Below the pieces are notes generated by a model. The model was not told where the DNA came from. It saw only the letters and a program-made list of their open reading frames with translations, and did not search any database. Source: Sepioteuthis lessoniana (lineage: Eukaryota > Mollusca > Cephalopoda > Myopsida > Loliginidae). From it: a stretch of 64,000 bases of DNA. The stretch's first letter is position 1. Every line of letters starts with the position of its first letter. The stretch spans positions 107,091,512 through 107,155,511 of the forward strand of contig OY757907.1 in assembly GCA_963585895.1 (NCBI GenBank), written 5' to 3'. Of the stretch, positions 55,725 through 64,000 are shown piece by piece. A program made the position numbers and the translations under genes.

Positions 55725-55948
55725 TCATCATCATCATCATGTCATGCTGCCAGCATGGATATCCCTGACCCTCTCTCGCCACTTCTCCCTATCATTCATT
55801 GCCTCTGGCAGGTCTTCAGGGCTACATCCCATATCCTCACAGAGCTGCTGTATGTATGTTCGAGCTGGCCATCGTGCTTTTGCTCGGCTATATGTGAGGG
55901 TCCATGGGAGTACATCACTTATGAGCTCGTGCCTCTTTACCCTCTAAA
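55725..55948 (-). mobile_element. RTE-type LINE, 3' end fragment
   Basis: The 3' terminus is at ATCATCATCATCATCATG (55725-55742). On the minus strand it reads, in two adjacent frames, the C-terminal CEDTG and RAGRP-type segments and the SRDELI region. It ends abruptly at the Penelope-like frame, so it inserted within that element. Confidence 0.78.
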
Positions 55949-56215
55949 ATGATCCATGATTTAGTACACTTTAGCCGTCAACACAACATAGTTTCAGATG
56001 CCAGTGTTTATTGTATCCTTTGTAAGAATAGTAAATTAAAATATATTGGTGAAACATTTTGGAACTTTTATGCTTACTTGAAAGAACACAAAAGAGATAT
56101 TAGAATTGGTAACTTAACCAATGCACTTCTTCAACATATTTCTCAATCTAATCCTAACTTTAATTTCAATTCTGCAAAGATGTTCATTTACATTCACAAT
56201 AAAAACTAAGATGAA
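55949..56215 (+). pseudogene. GIY-YIG endonuclease of a Penelope-like element
   Basis: The 86-codon plus frame reads VYCILCKNSKLKYIGETFWN (GIY-YIG core as VYCI...KYIGET), HKRDIRIGNLTNALLQHIS, then FNFNSAKMFIYIHNKN. A CxxC pair precedes the YIG box as in Penelope-type endonucleases. After the stop, further decayed sequence of the same domain continues to about 56330 (EFSRLVLFHTVIL, ENPF). The ATG at 55949 is inside the domain and is not a true start. Confidence 0.82.
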
Positions 56216-56549
56216 TTTTCGAGGCTGGTGCTATTTCATACTGTAATACTTGTCCAGGCTTTTATAATATTTCTCCATACTTAAGAAAATCCATTTTAAA
56301 TAGCTATAATATATTCCATATATATCATGATTTTATACTTTCTCTTTTTCTTTTTGATTTGAAATCTTTCTCGATAAACAAATGAAACATAAATTCTATA
56401 CAAAATTCCAAGTAAGTCAAATGACGTGATTTAAAAAAACAAACAAACTCTGATTCACTAATTAAACAGTCAACTTTTTCTTATTATACAAATTTTTCCT
56501 TGGTTTTTGTATTTTATATTTTTAACAATTCATTGTCGATTTAACATCA

Positions 56550-56582
56550 CTAATATCGTCTCTGATGATGGTTCATTAGAAT
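56550..56582 (+). ncRNA. Hammerhead-like motif cut by an insertion
   Basis: CTGATGA (56562-56568) and the stem II segment TGGTTCATTAGAATC mirror the motif in the left arm, but the GAAAC box and stem III are displaced by family E. Arm sequence resumes at about 56855. Confidence 0.5.
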
Positions 56583-56855
56583 CATTTGTCGCTGCTTCCC
56601 ACCAGACAGGATTTGACTCAAAGTCAGTGACCTTAAGGTCTGCTTAAAGTGGGGGTTAGGGGAGGAGGAGGAGGTCGGGCACAAGCCAAGGCTCAAATCC
56701 TGCTGGACTTTGCTAATCATCAACCCATTTTGTGCAATGTGGGCCTGAGGAGCCTAGCTGGTCTTGGATCCAAATCTGGATCCAGGCACTTATGCCTGAT
56801 TACAGCTTGAACTGGACAGCAAGGTCCAGTGCTATGCAAGGGGGACAAAAGTGTT
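56583..56855 (+). mobile_element. Family E repeat inserted in the Penelope-like arm
   Basis: GCTTCCCACCAGACAGGATT, GTCGGGCACAAGCCAAGG, B-box-like GGCTCAAATCCTG, GTGCAATGTGGGCCTGAGG and GATTACAGCTTGAACTGGAC. GC-richer than its host. It splits the right arm. Confidence 0.75.
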
Positions 56856-56930
56856 GAATTTGCTTCTCAATAAATCTCTGCTTCTACTTGGATTAACTTG
56901 TTATCAATTTTTTCTCTATATATTGTTTGT

Positions 56931-57715
56931 TGTCATATGTAAATTTTTTTTTTAGTTATTAATAACTGGTAAATTTTATTATAGAAAGTGCCTCTTGTAT
57001 TTTTAAAATTTATTGTTTATTTTGATGGAGAGGTAAATTTGGAATAACCTTGTATGTTTTATATATGAAGAGGTTAGAAGCAAAATGATATTCACTTACA
57101 AATATAAATAACTAAATTCTTATGCTGAATCATATGTTAAATAGGTTTGTGTTTGTGTATATATATATCTATATCTATCTTGATATAGATATATACACAC
57201 ATATATAGAAATTCAATATTTGGTCGGTACAAAAAAAATGCTGAATTTTTTTCCTACTCTCCAAGTCATAGAGTAAAAATTATCTTTATATAGAAACACT
57301 CATCTCTATGCCACAAGGATTTTCTTATGCTTCTGGTGACTTCAGCTCAAATCATAGGTGTCTTTCCTTTTTCTCCCAATTTTTTTCTTTTGTTATAAAT
57401 ATTTTCTATTTTCAATCATAAACTTACTTTATTTATTGTTTATTATACTTATATAGACTTTCATAAATTCCTCTGGTTTCATATTTCCATGACAATTTCA
57501 GATAATGTGAAATAATTTTCTTTCTAGATAATTTGCTGATCAGCAAGCCTGTCCACCAATTTATCCCTTGCTGAGGTGACACCTGCCACAATCATCAAAA
57601 CATGTCAAACATTCTTGAAGTCCAACTTTCACACTTTGTTTTACCTCCCTTCCTCCTTTGATGTCTCTCTCTCTCAAAAATGAAAAAAAAATTCCTATTC
57701 AAATTTATCATTTAA
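56931..57715. other. AT-rich non-coding sequence
   Basis: A TATATATCTATATCTATCTTGATATAGATATATA inverted stretch near 57158-57195; otherwise featureless (positions given, not a gene). Confidence 0.5.
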
Positions 57716-57719
57716 TTCA

Positions 57720-58390
57720 GTAAGTCACTTGCCCAGTTGGCTGGGGCTGTAGAGTACACCAACTGCACCTCTGCAGAGGGGTAAGACCCCACCCAATGAG
57801 TGTTCTGGATATGACACAAAACAATCTGATGGTGAGGTTCCAGCAGTGCTGGAGCTTTTGGGAATGCAGAGTTCCCCTTCATTGCCATTGCTCCCAGGTT
57901 CACTCTATCCCAGAATGGTAGCACCTGAGAGGGCCCTATCTATGGGTTAAATAGAACTAAACTGCATACTTATGCTTAACTGAATTGTTTGAAATAGACC
58001 TGTTTGACTAAACTGAATAGCTTGAAATAGAAATGTTTTTGACAAACTTTTCTTACATTTAAACTATGTGCTTTTGCTAAACTGAATTGTTTGAAATGAA
58101 ACTATTTTTGACATTGAAACTGTACTTATACTAAACTGAATTGCTTAATATAGAACTATTTTGACGTTTAATTGAGTGTAAACAAAATCTGTACTTATAC
58201 TAAACTGAATTAGCTGAATTAGAATTATTTGAATAAACTGAATAGCTTGAAATAGAAATGTTTTTGTCAATTAAACTGTGTACTCATGCTAACTGAATTG
58301 TTTGAATAAGAACTATTTGCATAAAAATGGATTTGGCATTAAATAACCTAAAAAGATTGATATGCCATAAAACCCAAACAATCAACGAAC
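57720..58390 (+). mobile_element. Family C element, longest copy
   Basis: Head GCCCAGTTGGCTGGGGCTGT; body with CTGCAGAGGGGTAAGACCCC, GGATATGACACAAAACAATC and GGGCCCTATCTATGGGTTAA; a long VNTR (57955-58320) built from ACTGAATTGTTTGAAATAGA-type units; and the tail GGCATTAAATAACC, GATATGCCATAAAACCC. About 660 bp with no reading frame. Body, VNTR and tail are in the same order as in the copy at 53.2 kb. Confidence 0.82.
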
Positions 58391-58730
58391 CAGCCAGTAA
58401 TTCACTTTTGTTTTATTTTTGACTTGTAACTATTTTGGTTATTGATTTAACTGAAAAGATTCTGAGTGTAGAAAGAAAAAAATGAAATTATGTTAGTGAT
58501 TTAGTGCTGACTATATTTAAAGTTGTATAGGTAAAGTTTCAGCCATTCTTATCACTTAGTAACAATTTTATTGCTATTCCAACACCTACTGCGTGCAGAA
58601 GAAAAATTAGGAATATTCTAGTAAAATAATTAAATGACTATTATAAAGTAAGATTGATTTCAATTTTAAAACATAAGCAACGAAATAAGAAGATAGACAC
58701 AAAGCAGTAAATTTACTCAGTATGGCCGTC
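58391..58730. other. AT-rich non-coding sequence
   Basis: Nothing recognised. Confidence 0.45.
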
Positions 58731-58734
58731 ATTT

Positions 58735-59070
58735 TTTTTTCAATTATCATATCAACACACCTTCAAAATGATTTGCTTGCCTTCAAAATAAATTCTTCAG
58801 ACATTTTATTCCATTCCTCCTTAGTCATAGTCTTAAGCGAACCAATATTTGGGATGGGAAGTTACATTTGTTTTATTTTCTAAAATGCTTTATATAGTGT
58901 GTTTAAGGGGGTTAAGATTTGGGTTTGATGGAGGCCATAAAGAAACTCTTATTATTTCGGAAAATTTTTTTAACTTGGTTTTGGCATTAAGCAAATCATA
59001 GATTCTTTGTCATTTCTTTTCTTGGTCACTCATATTGGGCTGAATTTTAATTTTAAAAAAGTGCTTGAAT
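58735..59070 (-). pseudogene. Tc1-like transposase, C-terminal fragment
   Basis: Across minus-strand frames I read NAKTKLKKFSEIIRVSLWPP, then the W-P-P-S-x-P-x-L-N-P signature of Tc1-type DDE transposases (SNPNLNPLKHTI), and downstream ILENKTN and RRNGIKCLKNLF. Stops and frameshifts are numerous. The second catalytic aspartate would lie upstream and is not recognisable. No terminal inverted repeats found. Confidence 0.65.
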
Positions 59071-59284
59071 AATAGAGCTAATCATGAAAATTTAGATTTA
59101 TCACATTTTTTTCAAAAATTGGACTAAAAAGAACATTATAGAAATTATTCCAAATTTTGCTTCTGCATCCTGTAGTTTAATAATTTTCTACAGTAGTAAT
59201 ATCTGGTGGTATTGCAAGATACTGCTGGGGTGCTCTAGATTAGCAATAATAATGTTTTGGCCCTAGAAAAAGGCCTGACCCCAG

Positions 59285-59345
59285 AGTTAGCATCTGATGA
59301 AGGTTTTATTGGCTGCAAAGCTGTTTGTGTTTTTTCTAGATTTGA
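59285..59345 (+). ncRNA. Weak hammerhead-like motif
   Basis: CATCTGATGAAGGTTTTATT is followed by GGCTGCAAAGCTGTTTG. The CUGAUGA box and a possible AGG...GGCT stem are present, but the GAAA box is degenerate (GCAAAG). Position and wording resemble Penelope-associated hammerhead remnants. Confidence 0.2.
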
Positions 59346-59452
59346 TTTGATATTTTTATTGCAGCATCATGTGTATATAATAATATATATAAATTTATAT
59401 GTTTGTGTGTGTGTATTTTGAAATAATAAAATGCAAAGTAAAAACTATGGAG

Positions 59453-59870
59453 GTGCCCATGGTGTAATGGTTATCCTAATAGGAAATGGACCCGGCGACA
59501 CGAGTTCAAATCCTGGACGAGACTGATTGCATTTCACATTGCACTAATACCCTTGGGAAAGGTATGAATCCAATTATTCTCCCTCCAGCTATGGGTAAAT
59601 AGTAGGACTTTAAACTGCGTGCTTATGTTTAACTGAATTACTTGAAATAGAACTGTTTTTCGACATTAAAACTGTATTTACACTTAACTGAATTATTACA
59701 TATAACTGCTTAAATAGTTTGAAATGGAAATGTTTTTGACAATTAAACTGTGTACTTATGCTAAACTGAACTGTTTTCAATAGAACAGATTATTTACATA
59801 AAAATGGATTTGGCATTAAATAACCTCCAAAGGTTGATATGCCATAAAACCAAACAAACAAACAAAGTAA
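59453..59870 (+). mobile_element. SINE family B with well-preserved head, joined to C-type VNTR and tail
   Basis: The head is the best in the window: A box CCATGGTGTAATGGTTATCC and B box GAGTTCAAATCCTGG, then body TTGCACTAATACCCTTGGGA and CCTCCAGCTATGGGTAAATA. From about 59610 it runs into family C VNTR units and ends with the shared tail (TTGATATGCCATAAAACC, AAACAAAC). It is therefore a composite of the two families. Confidence 0.78.
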
Positions 59871-60289
59871 AAACTAAAAAAGCACTTGATATACTGTAAA
59901 TAGAGCAACATGCAATTAATATTGAATGTTAAAGCTTAAAAAAATGTACCAACAACTTAGGTTTCATGAAACTTCATCCTCAAAAAAGGCAGTAAAATGA
60001 ATGAAATTACTCAGGAAATAATTATTTCCTAAAATCTAAGAATTCGGAAAATTCAATAAGAATTGCATGTACTCTATCCCATGAAGTTGTGGTAAAGTAT
60101 ACAAAGGTGAGATATGCCACCCACTAAAAGTAAGGCTAGAAGAATATTGAAAGGTAGAATATTAAATTGAGGTAAAAAAGTTGGGTATTGTTGACCATAT
60201 ATGGAAAGAAAAAGAAACCATCTGCTTTGATGGGCTGAAGTTAAAATAATAGAGAAGAACATTGGAGAAAAAGATGTCTTAAAGAAGCA
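59871..60289. other. AT-rich non-coding sequence
   Basis: A 114-codon minus frame at 60074-60418 crosses into the insertion below and therefore cannot be an old conserved gene; no domain recognised. Confidence 0.5.
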
Positions 60290-60531
60290 GGGCATATATT
60301 GGGATACAGTTGTAATATAATGGCCGAGGGATTTCGTTTTATATATCTTGCCTTTCGGTTTAGTTTGGCTGAGAACCTTTTGCTTAGTGCATGGGTTAGT
60401 TAGGTGCAACATGAGCACAGGTGTTCACGCGTCATTCAGAGATGTCAAAATAAAAATCCCAGATAGGAAAAGGGATCAGGTGGTATGAATGATGTCATGC
60501 ACAATAAGCGTGGGCATATATTGGGATACAG
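60290..60531. mobile_element. 202-bp insertion flanked by a perfect 20-bp direct repeat
   Basis: GGGCATATATTGGGATACAG at 60290-60309 and 60512-60531 brackets 202 bp of somewhat GC-richer sequence (TTGTAATATAATGGCCGAGG ... GCACAATAAGCGT). It has no terminal inverted repeats, no poly-A and no similarity to the other families here. The flanking repeat looks like a target-site duplication from retroposition; a local tandem duplication with divergence of the interior is less likely. Confidence 0.7.
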
Positions 60532-60636
60532 GGACCTGTTGATTAGACCAAATATAAAGATATGATTTTGGAACCATTAATAAAAAAAAGCATTGCAATA
60601 TGAGCTAAGGTAAAAAACATATATGATAGTCATCAT

Positions 60637-61060
60637 CATCATTATCATGTCGTGCCACAGGCACAGATATCCCTGACCCTCTCTCGCCACTTCTCCCTAT
60701 CGTTCATCGCCTCTGGGGCTACATCCCGTATCCTCACATAGCTGCTGTATGTATATTTGAGCTGGTCATCCTGCTTTTGCTCGGCCATATGTGGGGGTCC
60801 ATTGGAGTACATCACTTATGAGCTCATCCCTGCTTCTCCAGCAGTGCCTGGTTTGTCTGACTTGGATAGTTTTCGTGATGGGAGGCAGGTGGCCGTATAG
60901 TTGGTGTCTTGTGGGGTGTTGCTGCCAGGACTTGTTCAATATTGCTTGCAACATTCTTGTGTAATTGCCGTCTAGCTTCTTCTCCATCCGTTTAGTTAGC
61001 ATCCAAGTAGTGTATCCATACAGCAGTATTGATACGACCGCTGCCTGGAAGTAGTAGTGA
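60637..61060 (-). mobile_element. RTE-type LINE, 3' end fragment
   Basis: The 3' terminus is at ATCATCATCATTATCATG. The 78-codon minus frame 61002-60766 reads KRMEKKLDGNYTRMLQAILN, HQLYGHLPPITK and CWRSRDELISDVLQW; beyond it are RERVRDI-type sequence at the 3' end and a QAAV-type start at about 61045. One short internal deletion (TRHxCWR) compared with the other copies. 5'-truncated. Confidence 0.85.
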
Positions 61061-61349
61061 GTAGCAGCTCATAGGTTGATGGGACATTTAGTTTATAAGC
61101 CCCAAAAATTCACTTTGAATTATTCAGCTGGACACATGGAGCTCTGGATATGGACATTTCATCGAAAAGTGCTTTTAAGTGAAATCATTTGAAGGTTGCA
61201 GGTTCAATCCCAATAACAGGTAAATAACTAGAAATACTTATTATGTCTTAAAATTTGTACCTGGTCATGGTTAATGGAATTAAAACAATCTAACCCTATG
61301 GATTTAATAAAGGGTTCAGTTCAAAGTTGTGTGGGTTCCAAGGTTTAAT
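61061..61349. other. Non-coding sequence with a tRNA-like B box
   Basis: GGTTGCAGGTTCAATCCCAA at about 61194-61213 fits a T-arm/B-box. No acceptable A box at the right distance, so not called as a tRNA or SINE. Confidence 0.35.
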
Positions 61350-61400
61350 ATGAAACACCTGAAGAAGGCCAAAGGATGCATTGGCCGAAGCATAGTACTT
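61350..61400 (+). ncRNA. Hammerhead-like motif, possible Penelope remnant
   Basis: CCTGAAGA is followed by a strong stem (GGCCAA and TTGGCC around AGGATGCA), then GAAGC and ATAGTACTTATAAC. Core order is CUGAAGA / stem II / GAAG. CUGANGA permits the A, but GAAA has become GAAG. The long perfect stem II makes it worth testing. Confidence 0.38.
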
Positions 61401-63335
61401 ATAACAATGAAGATGTAGACAATAGTCTGAATATTCTAAGTGATAAAAATTAATATCTGTATGTCTTAAATCAATGCAAGTATTGGTTAAAAATGCTACA
61501 AAAACAAGGTAGATGAAACAATGTCAGAACATAGAACATGCAAGAACTTTGGTTTTATGGTCTAGAGGAATCACAGAATATTCCTGATAAAACATTTAAA
61601 TTATACTTTTCCTCTTGTGGCTCATAACTTTAGCATGACTGATTCTTTATCACAATGCATTCTGTTCTGTAACTCAGCTGAGACTGTGTTAATGTGACAA
61701 GTTATACTACAGTCCTGAAGAGCCACTGATATTAATTCTGAATGTACATTGTTGAACACTTAGAGATGCTTAATAAAAATTAGACAATTTTTTTTAATCA
61801 GTTAAGTCATTTCTTCTATTGAACAATGTATGTTTGATAGACCAGCATGCCGTTGATTATATGTTTGTTTCTTATATATTGCCTCATTTGTGTTGAATCC
61901 AACTGATACCTTTCTCTTTCACTCACTCACTCTTTTTCTATCTATCTATCTATCTATCTATCTATAAGTTTGCTACAGCTAATCTCTGATTGGTTAGAGA
62001 TGACTTTCTAGTCAACTTTCTGTTGATTTATTTAGAGAGGGAGTTGTGAAAAGTTTCTCTTTTTATTCTATAGTGGACCGACTTCATTTCAGTCAATCAT
62101 AATTTAATTTTTCTGATTTGATTCACTGGAGAGATCCGTGTAAATTCACTGAATATCTAATGACTGAAACTGACTTGAGCCAACATGGCAAATAGGCCAA
62201 CCAGGTTTAACTAAGTATATTGCAATCCTGATAGGTTCTTGACTATCTGACCCGGAAATCCTGTTTCATTTTTGGTTTGTCCATTTCTCTCTAAACTGCT
62301 TCTGCTTGGTTACCTCCTCTTCTTTCTCAATTGCTTTTATTGCTCTGATTTCAATATTTATGATCCTGCCTGTGTTTTCTGTCAGTTGCTTTGTAGGACT
62401 AAAAATATTGGTAAAGAAAAAGTTCTGACCAATGAGCTTATGTGAGGTTTTGCTGTGATGCTTCTCATTTTTTTAGTTTGTCTTATTTTTTTATTTGAAT
62501 TCTGAAATCCCTTTGGAAATCTGGTGAAAACTGTGGCATTCTCTAAGATAGGAATAAAAGTTAATCAAAATTTTTTACAAAACTTAAAGGGGAAAAAAAA
62601 TGACACCGACATTCAAGTGCATACACATCAATTATTTACCTAAAATTTGGTAGTTGGTACTTATTTCTATGATCTGAGTTTAATATTTTTAGCCTGCCTA
62701 AGATTAAAGAATTGTTTCCTCACCACATATCTACATAAGATCAGAGTGTAGTACCTGTACTTGCTGGAATCACATAACATATGCAATGAAACCACTTTGA
62801 TTCTTTCTAAAAAATAAAAATACAAATAAGAAAAAAGCATACTTAATTCTGTAGTTGATTACTTGAATTTTATTTTTAATGTAGATGGTAATATTTCTAA
62901 GAGTATAGATTCTGCATTCTGATCCAAGGCTAAAGTTATGCACTTATGAAAAACGAACAAAACAAAGAGAAAAGGTTTCCATTTCACTATATATATAGTC
63001 ATCCACAGACAGACTGTTTTGTTGTATCACAACTCTTCAGTCTGGCTAGACATGCTGGACGCTTCAAGCTGGGATTGAAATCCACCTAACTTTATGCTAG
63101 ACTTGATATTTTGCTGCTCAGTGATTTCAGTGACTTATGTCAGCTGGAGAAATTAGCGTGTTTTGTATTAATTTTCATTTGTTGACATTTTGCACTATTG
63201 TTGTATAGCCACATAATATATATGCCTGCAGAAACATAACGACGCAATGAAGATGAGCGGAAACAGTTCTTTAGAAAAATATACCTCTCACTTTACTGAA
63301 AGGGTCGTGTGAGAGGGAGTTGGAGACCAAACAGA
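61401..63335. other. Non-coding sequence with (TCTA)n
   Basis: (TCTA)n at 61937-61965. No gene or family recognised. Confidence 0.5.
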
Positions 63336-63337
63336 AC

Positions 63338-63719
63338 TGCAACATATTGACCCCCACTCTTATGGCCATAACAGCATTTCTTTCCCTTTCTCCAGGACTG
63401 CTCAACCAGGGTCCTGGGGACCCAGCCTCTCTGGGACATGGTCCTAATTCCATCATCTTCTCTCCAACTGATCTGAACTCCAACTGCTCAATCGGGAGTC
63501 CTGAGGGCCCCCTCTGCTGGGTGCTGGTTCTCTCTACTGCATCTTATCTCCAACTAACTCAAACTTCCAGTGCACCGAGTTATATTATTGTTTTACACCC
63601 ACTCAATTCAACCTATTGACAGTCAAAGTTATTCCCTTGATACCTTCGACCGGATGCACCTGTTATTTACACAGGTGCATTTCCTATCTTGACAGCTCGG
63701 CCGGGGTCAATATGCAACA
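63338..63719. mobile_element. 368-bp MITE with 10-bp terminal inverted repeats and 7-bp flanking repeat
   Basis: TATTGACCCC (63345-63354) is the perfect complement of GGGGTCAATA (63703-63712), and both ends are flanked by TGCAACA (63338-63344 and 63713-63719). The interior is GC-richer, with a subterminal hairpin ATGCACCTGT/ACAGGTGCAT at 63654-63680. A 99-codon plus frame (63320-63619) and an overlapping 70-codon minus frame start outside or cross the element and show no domain. A non-autonomous DNA transposon fits best. Confidence 0.78.
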
Positions 63720-63749
63720 CTATCAGATACCAGTGTGCTTAATTCATTA

Positions 63750-63802
<53 letters not shown>

Positions 63803-64000
63803 GAGAGAGAGAGAGTTGATTATTTTAATTTTTGTTTAAATTTTTTCTTTTTTGATAATTTTAATTATATTTCTATGGCTGCTCTGATCCTTTCCAAAAA
63901 TTATGTACAGATGAATAAAGAAAGAAACAGAAAATGTCAGACTGTTATATTTATTTAAATATAGAGAGATAGGGGTATGTGGGATTAGATGAACAGAAAA
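63720..64000. other. AT-rich end of window
   Basis: (TA)n at 63752-63786, followed by poly-T and a short (GA)n. Nothing else recognised. Confidence 0.6.

Larger units (their letters stand above)
55230..56930 (+). mobile_element. Penelope-like composite with long inverted arms
   Basis: Left arm 55230-55560 and right arm 56345-56930 (less a ~270-bp family E insertion) are inverted copies. Shared words include TTGATAACAAGGTAATCCAA, CCATCATCAG, AAAAAGTTGGCCATTTAATT and TTTATCGAGAAAGATT, with their complements in the other arm. A GIY-YIG frame lies between them on the plus strand. The reverse transcriptase is absent, so this is a 5'-truncated dead copy. Flanking repeats in inverted orientation are known for Penelope-like elements. 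Confidence 0.8.

Noticed and set aside
59453..59530. Functional tRNA gene
   Set aside because: A and B boxes are good, but the acceptor arms do not pair convincingly and the sequence continues into a SINE body found at many loci.
60074..60418. 114-codon minus-strand gene
   Set aside because: The frame crosses the left boundary of the 202-bp insertion at 60310, so it did not exist before that insertion, and no domain is seen.
63320..63619. 99-codon plus-strand frame as a gene
   Set aside because: It starts outside and ends inside the MITE candidate, and an overlapping minus frame is open too; the low stop density follows from the higher GC content.

Overview
The window looks like AT-rich, repeat-dominated animal nuclear DNA. 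No host protein-coding exon, intact host gene, tRNA gene or rRNA gene could be supported. Long stop-free stretches are rare, and most that exist are explained by tandem repeats with periods divisible by three or by decayed transposon reading frames. The repeat content suggests a mollusc, most likely a cephalopod (octopus, cuttlefish or squid type). The grounds are many copies of one RTE-type LINE of a lineage I associate with cephalopod genomes, abundant tRNA-headed SINEs, Penelope-like GIY-YIG fragments and mariner/Tc1 debris. This assignment rests on family recognition and was not checked by a search.

Layout. 1-3.1 kb: AT-rich, with one GC-richer island at 1.0-1.4 kb. 3.1-8.6 kb: an RTE LINE 3' end, a 48-bp VNTR, three SINEs in tandem separated by (TA)n, and a 33-bp minisatellite. 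10.3-16 kb: a long palindrome, a SINE with a 20-bp target-site duplication, and an alternating 230/197-bp higher-order repeat. 16.3-19.2 kb: the most complete LINE, on the minus strand, with an internal inversion and no YADD motif. 20-32 kb: SINEs, inverted repeat pairs, a Penelope-like fragment with inverted arms, a mariner fragment, a MITE, and a LINE carrying a dated insertion. 32-38 kb: scattered repeats, two LINE lineages and nested SINEs. 38.75-42.44 kb: a large 49-bp satellite. 43.4-44.2 kb: a GC-richer unrecognised island with promoter-like motifs. 45.6-46.8 kb: a second, decaying ~63-bp satellite. 47-54 kb: LINE debris, a 5S-rRNA-like relic, and a composite VNTR-containing SINE-like family (called C here). 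55.2-56.9 kb: a Penelope-like composite with long inverted arms and hammerhead-like motifs. 57.7-64 kb: a C element, a Tc1-like fragment, a SINE, two structurally defined insertions and another LINE 3' end.

Families named here for cross-reference. A: tRNA-headed SINE, ~230 bp. B: tRNA-headed SINEs, ~240-280 bp. C: composite element with a ~220-bp body, 48-60-bp VNTR and a CCATAAAACCAAAC-type tail. D: tRNA-like-headed repeat with an internal hairpin. E: ~270-350-bp GC-richer repeat. F: ~160-bp GC-richer unit embedded in AT-rich spacer.

Nothing here behaves as a cooperating gene system. The interest is structural: repeated microinversions inside retroelements, two Penelope-like loci sharing an outward-facing hammerhead-bearing inverted-arm architecture, a satellite with no net length change over 72 consecutive units, and several insertions whose ends are fixed by target-site duplications.
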